Shown here piece after piece: positions 17,810 through 26,260 of a DNA stretch of 64,000 nucleotides. Within the stretch, counting starts at the first letter, position 1. Each line of letters begins with the position of its first letter. Source of the DNA: JAWVFN01 sp963696625 (GTDB lineage Bacteria; Actinomycetota; Thermoleophilia; Solirubrobacterales; 70-9); the NCBI GenBank assembly GCA_963696625.1, contig CAVOKZ010000032.1, forward strand, positions 7,455 to 71,454. The letters are read 5' to 3'. The position numbers and the translations under genes were made by a program. The notes under the pieces were generated by a model. That model saw only the letters and a program-made list of their open reading frames with translations. It was not told the origin of the DNA and searched no databases.

Positions 17810-18642
17810 TTCAAATCCGCGAGTTGGCGTACCGACTCCCGGTAGTAGTCACCTCGGCCGCCAGGATGAGCGACGAAGAACACTTCGATCCGTCCCCCGG
17901 CGGGCAGAACAGCCGTCGCACGCCCGGCGGCCTCTTCCGGGTCGGGGAGGTCGGTATCCAATGCTTTGCTGACGGACGCCCAGCATTTCTTTCCAACGAC
18001 GAGCAGCCTGGCGGGCGTCAAGATCTCAAGCTCACTGGCGAGATACCGTGGAGGACAGGTCTCGACCATCGCCTGTGTCGGCGAACCCCGCGTTCCGGTT
18101 CCCGGCGAGCATTTAACCGCCTGCAGATACGCGACCTGGCTCCAGGCCTCTGCGCAAACCGGTGCAGGCACCGACGCATCCGGATCGAAATCGCCACCCT
18201 TTCTGAGCAGCGCTGATAGATATCGGGCGGCCTTCGCATAGAAGACGTGGCGGGATGTCGACTCACCTCCGCATGCCGCGTTCCCCCTTCGATGCTCGAT
18301 GTCGCACTTGGTGATCCACCACGTCGCTGAGAGGCCTCCAAACTTGTTCCCGTTGATCGCCACGACGCAGAGGCGAGACTGGGAGTAGCCGGGACCAACC
18401 CATGGCACAGCAATCCCCGCGATGCTCGCTTCCGGCCGCGGAGGCCGCGTTGACGATGGCCAGCAGTGCTCACACCGACCGCACGACGAGAAGAGGGGGG
18501 ACGCCATGCCGTTGGAGTCGAGCAGCCCTTGGGCGTCGTAGTACTCGAGTAGGCGACCTACGAGCTCGAGTTCGCCAGGCCCCGCTCCAAGCTTCTCTCG
18601 AAGGACATCCGGCAACGTGTATCTAGTTTCGCGCCAGCTCAT
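17806..18642 (-). CDS. Uracil-DNA-glycosylase-superfamily-like protein
   Basis: 278 residues from ATG 18642 (a TTG 30 bp upstream is the other option). Features: a cysteine cluster SSCGRCEHCWPS, an AGIAVPWVGPGYSQSRLCVV strand-loop like UDG motif 1, a helix-rich middle, CPPRYLASELEILTPARLLV (typical of FeS-type UDGs that end a helix with CxxYL), and FFVAHPGGRGDYYRES, where the HPGG fits UDG motif 2. The four to six cysteines may bind a 4Fe-4S cluster. UDG-like proteins in defence islands can recognise modified or deaminated bases; that use here is an inference. It heads a three-gene overlapping operon. Confidence 0.6.
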   Translation of the reverse strand: MSWRETRYTLPDVLREKLGAGPGELELVGRLLEYYDAQGLLDSNGMASPLFSSCGRCEHCWPSSTRPPRPEASIAGIAVPWVGPGYSQSRLCVVAINGNKFGGLSATWWITKCDIEHRRGNAACGGESTSRHVFYAKAARYLSALLRKGGDFDPDASVPAPVCAEAWSQVAYLQAVKCSPGTGTRGSPTQAMVETCPPRYLASELEILTPARLLVVGKKCWASVSKALDTDLPDPEEAAGRATAVLPAGGRIEVFFVAHPGGRGDYYRESVRQLADLK

Positions 18643-18876
18643 GAGGCGCCCGCGAGTTCGGTCATTTCCCAATAGGTCGGGTGAAGAGTCGGTATTCGGA
18701 CACTACGGGCATGTGGGCCGCCTCGGTTCTTGCTGACCCACGCAGCTCAGCACCCTCGCCGTGGTCCTTAGGTTCCGCCTCAGCCAGCATCTGTGTGATG
18801 GCGCTCTTCTCGCGCGTCGAAGCACTGCCGTGTCAGCCGAACGGTTGCTCAACGACTCTCTCCGTGGGATGGAGAC

Positions 18877-19629
18877 ATGGCCGACGTGAAACCGATGCTT
18901 CTCCCGGTCCCGCTCGACGGAAAACCGGTCACCGCCCACCTGTCGCTCGATCCGGGCCTCGACCACCTGATCGTCGTGAAGATGGGGGTGGTCTGGGACG
19001 GGCAGCCTGAGCATCTCTCGGGCACCTTCGAGCGCGACGAGCGCTTCGGCTATCTGCTCAATGACGACGGCGAGATCATCGGGTTCGGCGTCGAGGGCCC
19101 TCCTCGCGTTGACGTCGAGGAGATCGACTTGCCCGAGATATGGGTCGCGCCTCGCTTCCATGTCCCGGTTCTCGGGGCGACGAACTTGACGATCGGCGAA
19201 ATCCTCCTACTTGTGCAGGCGCGGTACTCGCCGGACGAAGCGACCACCGACGTGCTCCTCTTTGACCAGGCTGTGGGTGCGATCCCGGAGGATCCATACG
19301 AACGGCCCACCCGCGATCAGCTGCTCGTCGCCCTCGATCTGTGGCGCCGCACGCTCGAAGCCGGCAACATGAAGGCCCACTTCGGGCTCGGCTACACCTA
19401 CCACGACCTCGGCATGTACCCGCAGGCCTGTGAGCATCTCCGGTTCTACACCGAGCTGACCCCCGGCAATTCCTGGGCCTGGGTTTGGCTCGGGAAGGCC
19501 TGCGCGGCACTCGGCAATCGCAGGGAGGCCGCGTCGGCCTTTCGCCGCGCCATCGAGCTCGAAGAGCAGGGCAGTTTCGAGACCGACGCCGACGAGCTGC
19601 TGGCCGAGCTGGGGCCCGGGTTCGCCTGA
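18877..19629 (+). CDS. TPR-containing protein
   Basis: 250 residues from ATG 18877. The N-terminal ~140 residues form an unrecognised beta-rich domain (LSLDPGLDHLIVVKMGVVWD, GYLLNDDGEIIGFGVE). The C-terminal ~100 residues are tetratricopeptide-like: NMKAHFGLGYTYHDLGMYPQ, then WAWVWLGKACAALGNRREAA, then a helix AFRRAIELEE. TPRs scaffold protein-protein contacts. The gene stands alone, divergent from the UDG-like operon. Confidence 0.8.
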   Translation: MADVKPMLLPVPLDGKPVTAHLSLDPGLDHLIVVKMGVVWDGQPEHLSGTFERDERFGYLLNDDGEIIGFGVEGPPRVDVEEIDLPEIWVAPRFHVPVLGATNLTIGEILLLVQARYSPDEATTDVLLFDQAVGAIPEDPYERPTRDQLLVALDLWRRTLEAGNMKAHFGLGYTYHDLGMYPQACEHLRFYTELTPGNSWAWVWLGKACAALGNRREAASAFRRAIELEEQGSFETDADELLAELGPGFA

Positions 19630-19650
19630 CGCCGTGGCTACCCTTGCCGC

Positions 19651-20364
19651 GTGACTCGCATCGGCTGGACCGCAACGGGGTTGGTTGCTTCAGGCGTCTT
19701 GATCGGCGGGGCCACTTTGACCACGGGCGGCGCCCCGGCCGCGGGACCGGACTGCCCTTCTTTCGCGAATCAAGCCGCCGCCCAGCAGTACTTCCTCGAG
19801 CACGGCGGGCCGGCGTCGGACCCGGCCGGGCTCGACGCAGATCACGACGGCGTTGCCTGCGAGAGCCTGCCCTGTCCCTGCGCCGGCGGGGCGGGAAATG
19901 GCTCTGGAGGGGGCGGCGAAGGCTCGAGGCGCCGCTTCCTGGCCCGAGTTGACGACGCCACCGATGGCGACACGCTGCGGATCACCAAGGCTTCGGGCGC
20001 GGACCTCACCGTGCGTCTGATCGGGATCGACACGCCGGAGGTGTTCGGCATCACCGAGTGCGGCGGTCCTGCTGCTTCGAAGGAGATGCACCAGCTCGCC
20101 GACAGCAAGCGGGTGAAGGTCACCACCGACCCGAGCCAGGACCGTCATGACGCCTATGGGCGCCTGCTCGCCTACGTGGTTCGCATCTCCGGTGGCAAGG
20201 ACCTCGGCCGCTCGATGCTCGAGCAGGGACTCGCCAACGTCTACATCTTCGAAGACCCGTTCCGTCGGCTCGATTCCTACGAAGCGGCCGAGCAGCGGGC
20301 CGAGTCGGCCGGCCGGGGCGACTGGACGCACTGCGACGGCGACTTTCACCGACCGAAGTCATGA
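19651..20364 (+). CDS. Secreted staphylococcal-type nuclease with Excalibur motif
   Basis: 237 residues from GTG 19651. An N-terminal signal-like helix (ATGLVASGVLIGGATL) precedes an Excalibur calcium-binding motif, GLDADHDGVACESLPCPC, at about residues 60-80. A Gly-rich linker leads to an SNase domain: DDATDGDTLRIT, VRLIGIDTPE with the catalytic Arg, DRHDAYGRLLAYV, and YEAAEQRAESAGRGDW. SNases are Ca2+-dependent sugar-nonspecific nucleases, exported here by the look of the leader. The stop overlaps the next start (ATGA). Confidence 0.92.
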   Translation: MTRIGWTATGLVASGVLIGGATLTTGGAPAAGPDCPSFANQAAAQQYFLEHGGPASDPAGLDADHDGVACESLPCPCAGGAGNGSGGGGEGSRRRFLARVDDATDGDTLRITKASGADLTVRLIGIDTPEVFGITECGGPAASKEMHQLADSKRVKVTTDPSQDRHDAYGRLLAYVVRISGGKDLGRSMLEQGLANVYIFEDPFRRLDSYEAAEQRAESAGRGDWTHCDGDFHRPKS

Positions 20365-21236
20365 GGCTGCTCTCCTGGAACGTCAACGGCCGAGTTGGGG
20401 ATGCGCTCGGTCGCCAGCGGAACGCCCTCCTCAGACGTGAGGTCGACGTCGTCGCGCTCCAAGAGGTAACTCTGGGCAGTTACCCGGAGTGGTCGGCAGG
20501 ACTGATGGAGGCCGGCTACTCGGTCGTTAGCAGCGTCGATCTCGCTGTGCTCCCGTACCCTCCGGCCCCATTTCCCCAAGAGTGGTTTCACTCACCGCCC
20601 TCAAAGGCGCCAGCGAAGCGAAGGTACTTCAACCTCATCGCCGCTCGGCATCCGATGGTCGCTCTTCGCGGGATCTCCTTCGAGGACCCCGAGGAGGCCC
20701 GCTTCAGCTTCCCGGAGAAGTACGCGGCCGTACGAATCAGACTCGATGGAAAGACGATCGACATCCACAACGCCCATGTGCCTCCGGGTTCCGGTAACGG
20801 CCTAATCAAGGTCCACGCCTTCGAAGCGATTCGCCGGCGGGTCGACGAGGACCCCAGCAACCCAAGAGTCCTTTGCGGCGACTTCAACGCACCGCTGGCC
20901 GAGGATGACTCCGGCCCCGACGTGACGGCGGGACATCGCGCGCCCGGACCGAAATGGCCAGAGGCGATCGAGACTCGCTGGATCGAGGCTGAGGCGGCCC
21001 TGGTCGAGAACCAGGACATGCGCGACGTTTACCGAGACGTTCATGAGAACGGCGAACCTTTCCCAGCCTCACATTTCACCGGTCGCAAGGGAAACCTGAC
21101 GCCGCGCCGCTACGACCATATCTGCGCATCGCCCGAACTTACGACGGAGAGCTGCGTCTATCTGAGCGACTACCTCGAGAGCCGTCTCAGCGATCACGCC
21201 CCTGTTGAGGCTGAGCTCGCACTCCCCGGGAATTAG
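20361..21236 (+). CDS. Endonuclease/exonuclease/phosphatase family protein
   Basis: 291 residues, ATG overlapping the SNase stop by 4 bases. Shows the EEP fold: RLLSWNVNG at the start, LQEVTLGSYPEW with the metal-binding Glu, IHNAHVPPGSGNG, CGDFNAPLAEDD with the catalytic Asp-Asn, YDHICASPEL and LSDHAPVEAEL at the end. No signal peptide, so it is cytoplasmic. The coupling to a secreted nuclease is curious; the pair may act on nucleic acid or nucleotide debris, but the substrate is not determinable here. Confidence 0.92.
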   Translation: MRLLSWNVNGRVGDALGRQRNALLRREVDVVALQEVTLGSYPEWSAGLMEAGYSVVSSVDLAVLPYPPAPFPQEWFHSPPSKAPAKRRYFNLIAARHPMVALRGISFEDPEEARFSFPEKYAAVRIRLDGKTIDIHNAHVPPGSGNGLIKVHAFEAIRRRVDEDPSNPRVLCGDFNAPLAEDDSGPDVTAGHRAPGPKWPEAIETRWIEAEAALVENQDMRDVYRDVHENGEPFPASHFTGRKGNLTPRRYDHICASPELTTESCVYLSDYLESRLSDHAPVEAELALPGN

Positions 21237-21279
21237 GGCAGTGCCGCTCATTGCGCGGCGGAGCAGCGAAGTGCTCTGA

Positions 21280-22599
21280 TCAGTCGCGTTTCTCGCCAGT
21301 TCCGGGTCGCCGCCGCCCGCGACGCCGCCCCTTGTAGTGCAGGTCCTCCTCGGAGAACTTCGACATCCGGCTCGGGTCGTCGTCGAGGGCCCGGTCGGCC
21401 AAGTCGCGGAGCAGCTCGGCCTCCTTGGCGATCTCCGGCCGCATCTCCGGGGAAGCCAGCGGCCCGAAGTCTTCGAGCGCCCGGCCGGCGTCGCTCCAGA
21501 TTCGCTTGGCCTCGCGGGCGTCGCCCGAGCGCATCGCGTTGGCGGCGTCGCGCTTGGCGCGCTGAGCGCCCTGGAAGGCACGTTCGCTGGTCACAGTCGG
21601 ATTCGGCACGCGGCCGGCGGCCTCGTCGCCGGGGACGACGTTGACATGCACCGGGATGGTCACCGTTTCGGAGTTCAGGGTGGAGACGTCGCCATAGGTC
21701 AACTCGAGCTCGCAGACCTGCTGCAGGCCCAGGCCCGACATCGCCGGGACGTCGATCTCGAGGAGCAGCCTCCGCTCCTCGCCGGCGTAGAAGTCGCCCA
21801 GCTCGACCATGAAGCCGCCCTCGATCGCGACCGCGGGGAGGTCGTTGAAGAGCCGGACCTGCGACACGTCGCCGCTGGGACGGACGGTCAGGCTCGCGGC
21901 CTGCACGACCTGTTCGAGCAGGTCGTCGACCTCGGAGGACACAGCGGCGCCGGCGCTATCGCCCTCCTCGGCGAAGTGGGTGTTGCCGCCGCCGCCACGC
22001 GCGACCGTCGCCATCAGCGACTCGTCGTACCCGAGGCCGATCCCGATCGTGGAGGTGGTGACGCCGCGCCCCTGGGCGGTGCTCGCGACGCGCTCGAGCT
22101 CGCCGTGGTCGACGACGCCGCAATTGGCGTGACCATCGGAGAGCAGCAACAGGGTGGCGCCGCGGCCGTCGGCGATCCGCCGCGCTTCCTGGATGCCGCG
22201 CAGATAGCCGCCGGAGAGGTTCGTCATCGAGCCCGGCCAGAGCGAGCGGATCGCCTCGCGGGCTGGGCGCTTGTCCGCGAGCGGGCCGGCTGGGACCACG
22301 ACCTGGATCTCGTCGTCGAAGGCGACGAGGCCGAAGTTGTCGGTGGGGTCGAGGCGGGCGATCAGGGCCTCGAGGGCGTCCTTGGCCGCCTCGAGGCGGC
22401 CGTCGGCCATCGAGCCGCTGCGGTCGAGCACGACCTGCAGCGTGCCCGGGTCGCGCGGGGCGTCGGGGTTGCGGCCGGGCGCGATCATCTCGAGCAGCAC
22501 GGAGACCTGGTCCTCGGCCTCGACCGCGACCACGTCAACATCAAGCAGGGCGTTTAGGTCCATGCTCAAGTAGTCGCCGGCGCGGGGGATTTCTGACAT
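21280..22599 (-). CDS. von Willebrand factor A domain protein
   Basis: 439 residues from ATG 22599. The vWA domain (about residues 50-225) has a complete MIDAS: LQVVLDRSGSMADGR (DxSxS), later GSMTNLSGGYLRGIQEA with the Thr, and LLLLSDGHANCGV with the last Asp. The middle is a beta-rich segment (RRLLLEIDVPAMSGLGLQQV) and the C-terminal part is long helices (AKRDAANAMRSGDAREAKRI), ending in a basic tail GRRRGRRRPG. No signal peptide. vWA proteins of this type often bind partner ATPases or scaffold surface complexes, but none is adjacent. Confidence 0.9.
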   Translation of the reverse strand: MSEIPRAGDYLSMDLNALLDVDVVAVEAEDQVSVLLEMIAPGRNPDAPRDPGTLQVVLDRSGSMADGRLEAAKDALEALIARLDPTDNFGLVAFDDEIQVVVPAGPLADKRPAREAIRSLWPGSMTNLSGGYLRGIQEARRIADGRGATLLLLSDGHANCGVVDHGELERVASTAQGRGVTTSTIGIGLGYDESLMATVARGGGGNTHFAEEGDSAGAAVSSEVDDLLEQVVQAASLTVRPSGDVSQVRLFNDLPAVAIEGGFMVELGDFYAGEERRLLLEIDVPAMSGLGLQQVCELELTYGDVSTLNSETVTIPVHVNVVPGDEAAGRVPNPTVTSERAFQGAQRAKRDAANAMRSGDAREAKRIWSDAGRALEDFGPLASPEMRPEIAKEAELLRDLADRALDDDPSRMSKFSEEDLHYKGRRRGRRRPGTGEKRD

Positions 22600-22648
22600 T
22601 TCGTGGCGCTCGTGTCAGAAACCAGGCACAAAGCACGACTCATCAGGC

Positions 22649-23137
22649 ATGAACACGCACCTCTACTTCGCCTACGGCTCCAACCTCAACCACGAGGGCA
22701 TGGCCGGCCGCTGCCCGGACTCCGAGCCGCTCGCCCGTGCCTCCCTCGAGGACTGGCAGCTGACCTTCCAGGGCGTTGCCGACATCCGGCCGCGCCACGG
22801 GGCCCGCACCCACGGCGCCCTCTGGCGGATCAGCGACCGCGACCTCGAGCGGCTCGACACCTACGAGGGCTACCCGACCCTCTACGACCGCGAGAGGGTC
22901 TCGGTGCGGAGCGGCAGCGACGAACTGGTCGCCGTGACCTACATGATCCGCGACGAGGACCACTACCTCGGTCTCCCCGCGGCCGGCTACCTGGACACGA
23001 TCAAGGAGGGCTACGAGCAGTGGGGCCTGCCGCTGATCGCGCTCGACTTCGCCCTCGCCCAGGTCAAGGACCACCTCTTCGACCTCGGCGTCCGCCGCTT
23101 CGAGCCCGACGGCCCGAAGCGGCTGCGGCCGGCCTGA
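22649..23137 (+). CDS. Gamma-glutamylcyclotransferase-like protein
   Basis: 162 residues from ATG 22649, divergent from the vWA gene. The N-terminal YFAYGSNLN motif forms the substrate oxyanion site of the GGCT/AIG2 fold. DLERLDTYEGYPTLYDR carries the conserved acidic residue expected to act as general acid/base, and VTYMIRDEDHYL is the later strand. These enzymes release 5-oxoproline from gamma-glutamyl peptides or amines; the substrate here is unknown. Length fits the family. Confidence 0.88.
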   Translation: MNTHLYFAYGSNLNHEGMAGRCPDSEPLARASLEDWQLTFQGVADIRPRHGARTHGALWRISDRDLERLDTYEGYPTLYDRERVSVRSGSDELVAVTYMIRDEDHYLGLPAAGYLDTIKEGYEQWGLPLIALDFALAQVKDHLFDLGVRRFEPDGPKRLRPA

Positions 23138-23170
23138 GGAGGCGCGGCGACCGGGAGTAGGATCGAACTG

Positions 23171-23260
23171 TCCATCAAGAGCGGGTGAGGGATCCGGCCC
23201 TTTGACCCCGCAGCAACCGGCCAAGGCCCCCGGGCCGAGGCACGGTGCTACAGCCGGCAC
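23171..23260 (+). promoter_or_regulatory. SAM-I (S-box) riboswitch
   Basis: The stretch from ATCAAGAGCGGGTGAGGGAT through CCGGCCCTTTGACCCCGCAG and CAACCGG to CACGGTGCTACAGCC follows the S-box consensus order (AAGAGxGG, GAGGGA, GGCCC, GCAACC, GGTGCTAA). It ends just before a GGAGGTG ribosome site and ATG 23278. GGTGC (23244-23248) can also pair with GCACC (23257-23261) right beside the ribosome site, a possible translational switch. S-adenosylmethionine is the expected ligand; in most S-boxes binding represses. Confidence 0.85.
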
Positions 23261-23277
23261 CGATGGAGGTGAAGCGA

Positions 23278-23838
23278 ATGACTCACAACGACCGAAGCGC
23301 GCTAGAGCGCGAACAGGCCATCGACGGGATCCTCGCAATCAGAAGCGGGTCGAGCACGGGCAACGTTGGCATCTACGGTGCGGACGTGTGCGCGCTCTGT
23401 GGAGAGATCGGCACCTTTCGCGGCTGGGCCAAGGCGATGTTCGGATGCCACTACGGCCCACACCGTGAGCTCGTTTGCGACGAGTGCCGAGGTTCGTTAA
23501 TCCCGGCCGGCGAGACCGGCGTGAGCGAACACGATCGTCTGATCGGCGCGGAGCTCGCCGCCTCCGACGTTCGCTACTGCCGCCTCTGCCAGGACCAGAT
23601 GCAGCGTCACCCCAGCTGGGGCGTCGAGAGGTCGCGCTTTGTACGCCTCTGCAAACCGTGCCGCCTTGCACTGAATGCCGAAGGCCTAACCGACCTCGAC
23701 GAGATCGCGGAGATGCTCCGTGAATTCACACGACGCCGGTATCTCGAGCTGCTCGACGGCGACGAGCTCAAACGGATGGGCAAGGACGTCGCTGCGATGA
23801 AGCGGGAGTTGGACTCGTGGCGCGAGGGCTCGCGATGA
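23278..23838 (+). CDS. Cysteine-rich (zinc-binding-like) protein under SAM riboswitch
   Basis: 186 residues from ATG 23278, chosen because GGAGGTG lies 7 bases upstream. Two Cys pairs (CALCGEIGTF and LVCDECRGS) and two more (YCRLCQDQM and RLCKPCRLALN) look like two zinc sites. The C-terminal 50 residues are one long charged helix (IAEMLREFTRRRYLELLDGD). I do not recognise the family. Its position directly behind an S-box is unusual, because S-boxes normally control methionine/SAM genes; no such gene is adjacent. Confidence 0.7.
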   Translation: MTHNDRSALEREQAIDGILAIRSGSSTGNVGIYGADVCALCGEIGTFRGWAKAMFGCHYGPHRELVCDECRGSLIPAGETGVSEHDRLIGAELAASDVRYCRLCQDQMQRHPSWGVERSRFVRLCKPCRLALNAEGLTDLDEIAEMLREFTRRRYLELLDGDELKRMGKDVAAMKRELDSWREGSR

Positions 23839-23852
23839 CAGCTCACTGATCT

Positions 23853-24470
23853 CTATGGCAGCGCGTCCCCTCCCAGACGCCACGTGTAGCTGTAGTCCGT
23901 GTAGTTGACGCTCGCGGTGTAGCGGTAGCCCTCGATCGTTCCGCCGGGGTTCTCAGTCGTCACGGCCAGGCAGCTGAACGGCTGGGTGGCGGCGGCGATG
24001 TCGATGGCGCCGCCCTGCGGGTCGCACTCGGTGCGTAGGACCGGCCCGTCGAGGATGCCCTGGTCGACGGAGTCCTGGGCGTCCTTGCTGACCTGGTCCT
24101 CGAGCTCGGTGACGATCAGCTCGCGCAGCTGGCGCTCGACCTTGTCGGCCGCGGCCTGCTGCTGGGCTTGCTTCTGGGCCTGCTCGGCCGCGGCTTGCTC
24201 GGCCTCCTGCTTGGCGCGGACGTCGTTGTCGTGGTTGACCTTCAGCGCGATTCCGCCGCCGACTGCGGCGAGCAGCAACACCACCGCCGCCCCGAGGACG
24301 ATGCGGCGCTGTCGTTTCGACATCCCCGCGATCCGGCGGCGCATCCGGATGCGGCGGTCGCGGATCAGCGAGCCGCCGCAGTGGGGGCATACGTCGTCAT
24401 TGGTCCGCGACTGCGCCGAGCAGTGCGGGCAGACCCGTACGGGCGCTTCTTCCTTCGAGGGGCCCGACAT
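23853..24470 (-). CDS. Zinc-ribbon membrane protein
   Basis: 205 residues. An N-terminal zinc ribbon (VCPHCSAQSRTNDDVCPHCG) and a basic linker RRIRMRRRIAGMSKRQRR precede one transmembrane helix (IVLGAAVVLLLAAVGGGIAL). A Gln/Ala coiled-coil (AAEQAQKQAQQQAAADKVER) and an extracytoplasmic domain with two Cys follow. The start overlaps the preceding gene's stop (TGATG). It shares the zinc-ribbon-plus-TM layout with its operon partner. Role unknown; such proteins may be membrane sensors. Confidence 0.75.
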   Translation of the reverse strand: MSGPSKEEAPVRVCPHCSAQSRTNDDVCPHCGGSLIRDRRIRMRRRIAGMSKRQRRIVLGAAVVLLLAAVGGGIALKVNHDNDVRAKQEAEQAAAEQAQKQAQQQAAADKVERQLRELIVTELEDQVSKDAQDSVDQGILDGPVLRTECDPQGGAIDIAAATQPFSCLAVTTENPGGTIEGYRYTASVNYTDYSYTWRLGGDALP

Positions 24471-24934
24471 CAGTACGCGTTCTTGCTGTCGAGCTCACCA
24501 TTGGTGAAGCAGAACTGGAAGCTCGGGAAGCCGAGCAGATCCTCGCCCTTCTTCGCGTAGTAGATGCAAGATGAGCCAACGGGCTCGTTGCTGAAGGCGC
24601 CCTGGTTCTCGAACTCCTGCTTGCCGGTTGGCTTGCCGAGCGTGTCGACGACCTCGGACTGCGAGGTTCCCTGCTCGATCGAGTCGAACTGGGCCTTGGT
24701 GATCGCGTGCTTGTCGGCTTCGTCATTGGCGCTGTTGATGCCGGCGGCGATCAGTGCCGAGCAGCCGGCGATTACGACCAGGCCGCCGAGGCAGATCCAC
24801 AGGAAAACCTTGAGGCCAGTGCGCTTCTTGTACTTCTTGCCGCAGCTGGGGCACTTCTTCTCGAACGTCTGCGACTGGGCGCCGCAGTGGGGGCAGAGTT
24901 TGGTGGGTGGGGTCGGCGCGGACGAGGCTTCCAT
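24470..24934 (-). CDS. Zinc-ribbon membrane protein with BamE/OmlA-like domain
   Basis: 154 residues from ATG 24934 (AGGGAG just upstream; an upstream frame exists but starts less plausibly). An N-terminal zinc ribbon (LCPHCGAQSQTFEKKCPSCG) is followed by one TM helix (VFLWICLGGLVVIAGCSALI). The extracytoplasmic region KAQFDSIEQGTSQSEVVDTL then GKPTGKQEF matches the SmpA/OmlA-type repeat (T-x-x-Q-x-x-x-I-x-x-G-x-S). Two Cys near the end may form a disulphide. Operon with the next gene. Confidence 0.75.
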   Translation of the reverse strand: MEASSAPTPPTKLCPHCGAQSQTFEKKCPSCGKKYKKRTGLKVFLWICLGGLVVIAGCSALIAAGINSANDEADKHAITKAQFDSIEQGTSQSEVVDTLGKPTGKQEFENQGAFSNEPVGSSCIYYAKKGEDLLGFPSFQFCFTNGELDSKNAY

Positions 24935-25054
24935 GGAGGACTCCCTTGGTGGTTGACCAAGGGGAAGTCGCCGCTGGGCCGGCGTTTCTGACGCCATCAT
25001 GCTGGCTAAAGACAGGGGCCGCGAGCTGGGCGACCACCGGCGTTGGTCCGACCT

Positions 25055-25616
25055 CTAGCCGATCACAGCCTTCAAGCGGCGCTGCATCGCTGCGCCCGAG
25101 GAGTCGAAGATCGTGCACATGCGCTCGAACGAGTCGCGCGTGCCGCGACACTTCTCGTACTGCTCGCGGATCAGGTGCGCCGGCATCAGCAAGGCGGCAG
25201 CGAAGGCGTTGGCCTCCGCCTCCGCCGGCGGCAGCGGCGGACGCTCATCAACGTCGAGCTGCATCTGGTCGATGCTCGGCTTGCGGCAAAAGAGCGACTG
25301 CTGACCCGTGCGATGCATGACCCAGTGGCCGAGCTCGTGGCCGATCGTGAAGCGGCGGCGCGGCGGCCACTCCTTGGCCTCGAGAGCATTCACCCAGATC
25401 TCGCCGCGGCTGGAAAGAAGTAGGCCCGAGAGGGACTGGCCCGCGGCGAGACTCCGGAGCGCCGGGGGCGAGGGAGAGGTCGTCGACGTCTCGGACCAGG
25501 AGACCAAACTCCGTGTCTGCAATCGCTTCGATTGGCACCGGCAACCTCTCGCCGTCCCAAACCCATTCGGAGACCGAGGCGAGGACGCTCTCTGCTCGGG
25601 CCTCGATCTCCTCCAT
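25055..25616 (-). pseudogene. ImmA/IrrE-family metallopeptidase, frameshifted
   Basis: This M78-type zinc peptidase has HELGHWVMH (HExxH) and the third-ligand region AEANAFAAALLMPAHLI. Such enzymes cleave a repressor or regulator partner, as ImmA does to ImmR. The N-terminal 50 residues (MEEIEARAESVLASV...) start at ATG 25616, overlapping the upstream stop (TGATG), in a different frame from the catalytic part. Reading one C fewer in GCCCCC (near 25466) joins them as DDLSLAPALRSLAAG. Third gene of the sigma-factor operon, whose second gene is the likely partner. Confidence 0.8.
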
Positions 25617-26260
25617 CAGCCCTCGCGGAAGAGCTTGTCGACTTCGTCGGGCTCGCCGTTCTCGGCGCCGGGAATGGCGGTCGGCGGCTCGGGCATGTAG
25701 TCGGGGTTCGGTAGCGCCTTTCTCGCGAACGCCGGCGATTCCGCCGAAGCCGGTGAGGCTTGGCCCTCGCGGGGCGGAAGCAATCGCTTGCCGGCGTTTC
25801 TCAAGCCTTCGGCACTGACCCCGACGATCGAGCCGAGTGCTTCGAGGACACTGTCGTTGACCCCTTCGGAGGGGAGCAGGCCCTGCTCCATCTCGTGGTA
25901 GTAGGCACCGACTTTGGCTTCCTTCTCCGATTGGCCGAGGGCGTCTGCGAGGCGCGCGACCAGCTCCTCGCGTTTGATCTTCGCCCGGTGCCGGAGGCGC
26001 GGGAGGAGCGCCGGCCACATGCCGGAGGCGCCGTTCACTGCGCGGTCAACGCGCTCGACGATGCGCTCGGCGTCGGAGCCGTGGAATGACTCGGCGTCCC
26101 AAGTCTCGCGGGGCGCCTGCTCGAGGAAGACGTCGATCAGGTCACCGAGCTCCTCGCGCTCTTCTCCGGAGAGCTTGTCCATGTATTCGAAGGGGTCGGG
26201 TTTGTCGCCCGCAAGCTGACGGGCGATGAATTCGGCGAAAAGGTCGTTGAGCTCAGGCAT
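25616..26260 (-). CDS. Hypothetical protein between sigma factor and peptidase
   Basis: 214 residues from ATG 26260, overlapping the sigma gene's stop by 8 bp. Mostly helical and acidic: MPELNDLFAEFIARQLAG, then REELGDLIDVFLEQAPRETW, then WPALLPRLRHRAKIKREELV and a segment LADALGQSEKEAKVGAYYHE resembling an HTH of the XRE type. The C-terminal 50 residues are Pro-rich and disordered. By analogy with ImmR/ImmA pairs, it is the best candidate for the regulator cleaved by the downstream peptidase; that is inference from order and overlap. Confidence 0.65.
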   Translation of the reverse strand: MPELNDLFAEFIARQLAGDKPDPFEYMDKLSGEEREELGDLIDVFLEQAPRETWDAESFHGSDAERIVERVDRAVNGASGMWPALLPRLRHRAKIKREELVARLADALGQSEKEAKVGAYYHEMEQGLLPSEGVNDSVLEALGSIVGVSAEGLRNAGKRLLPPREGQASPASAESPAFARKALPNPDYMPEPPTAIPGAENGEPDEVDKLFREG

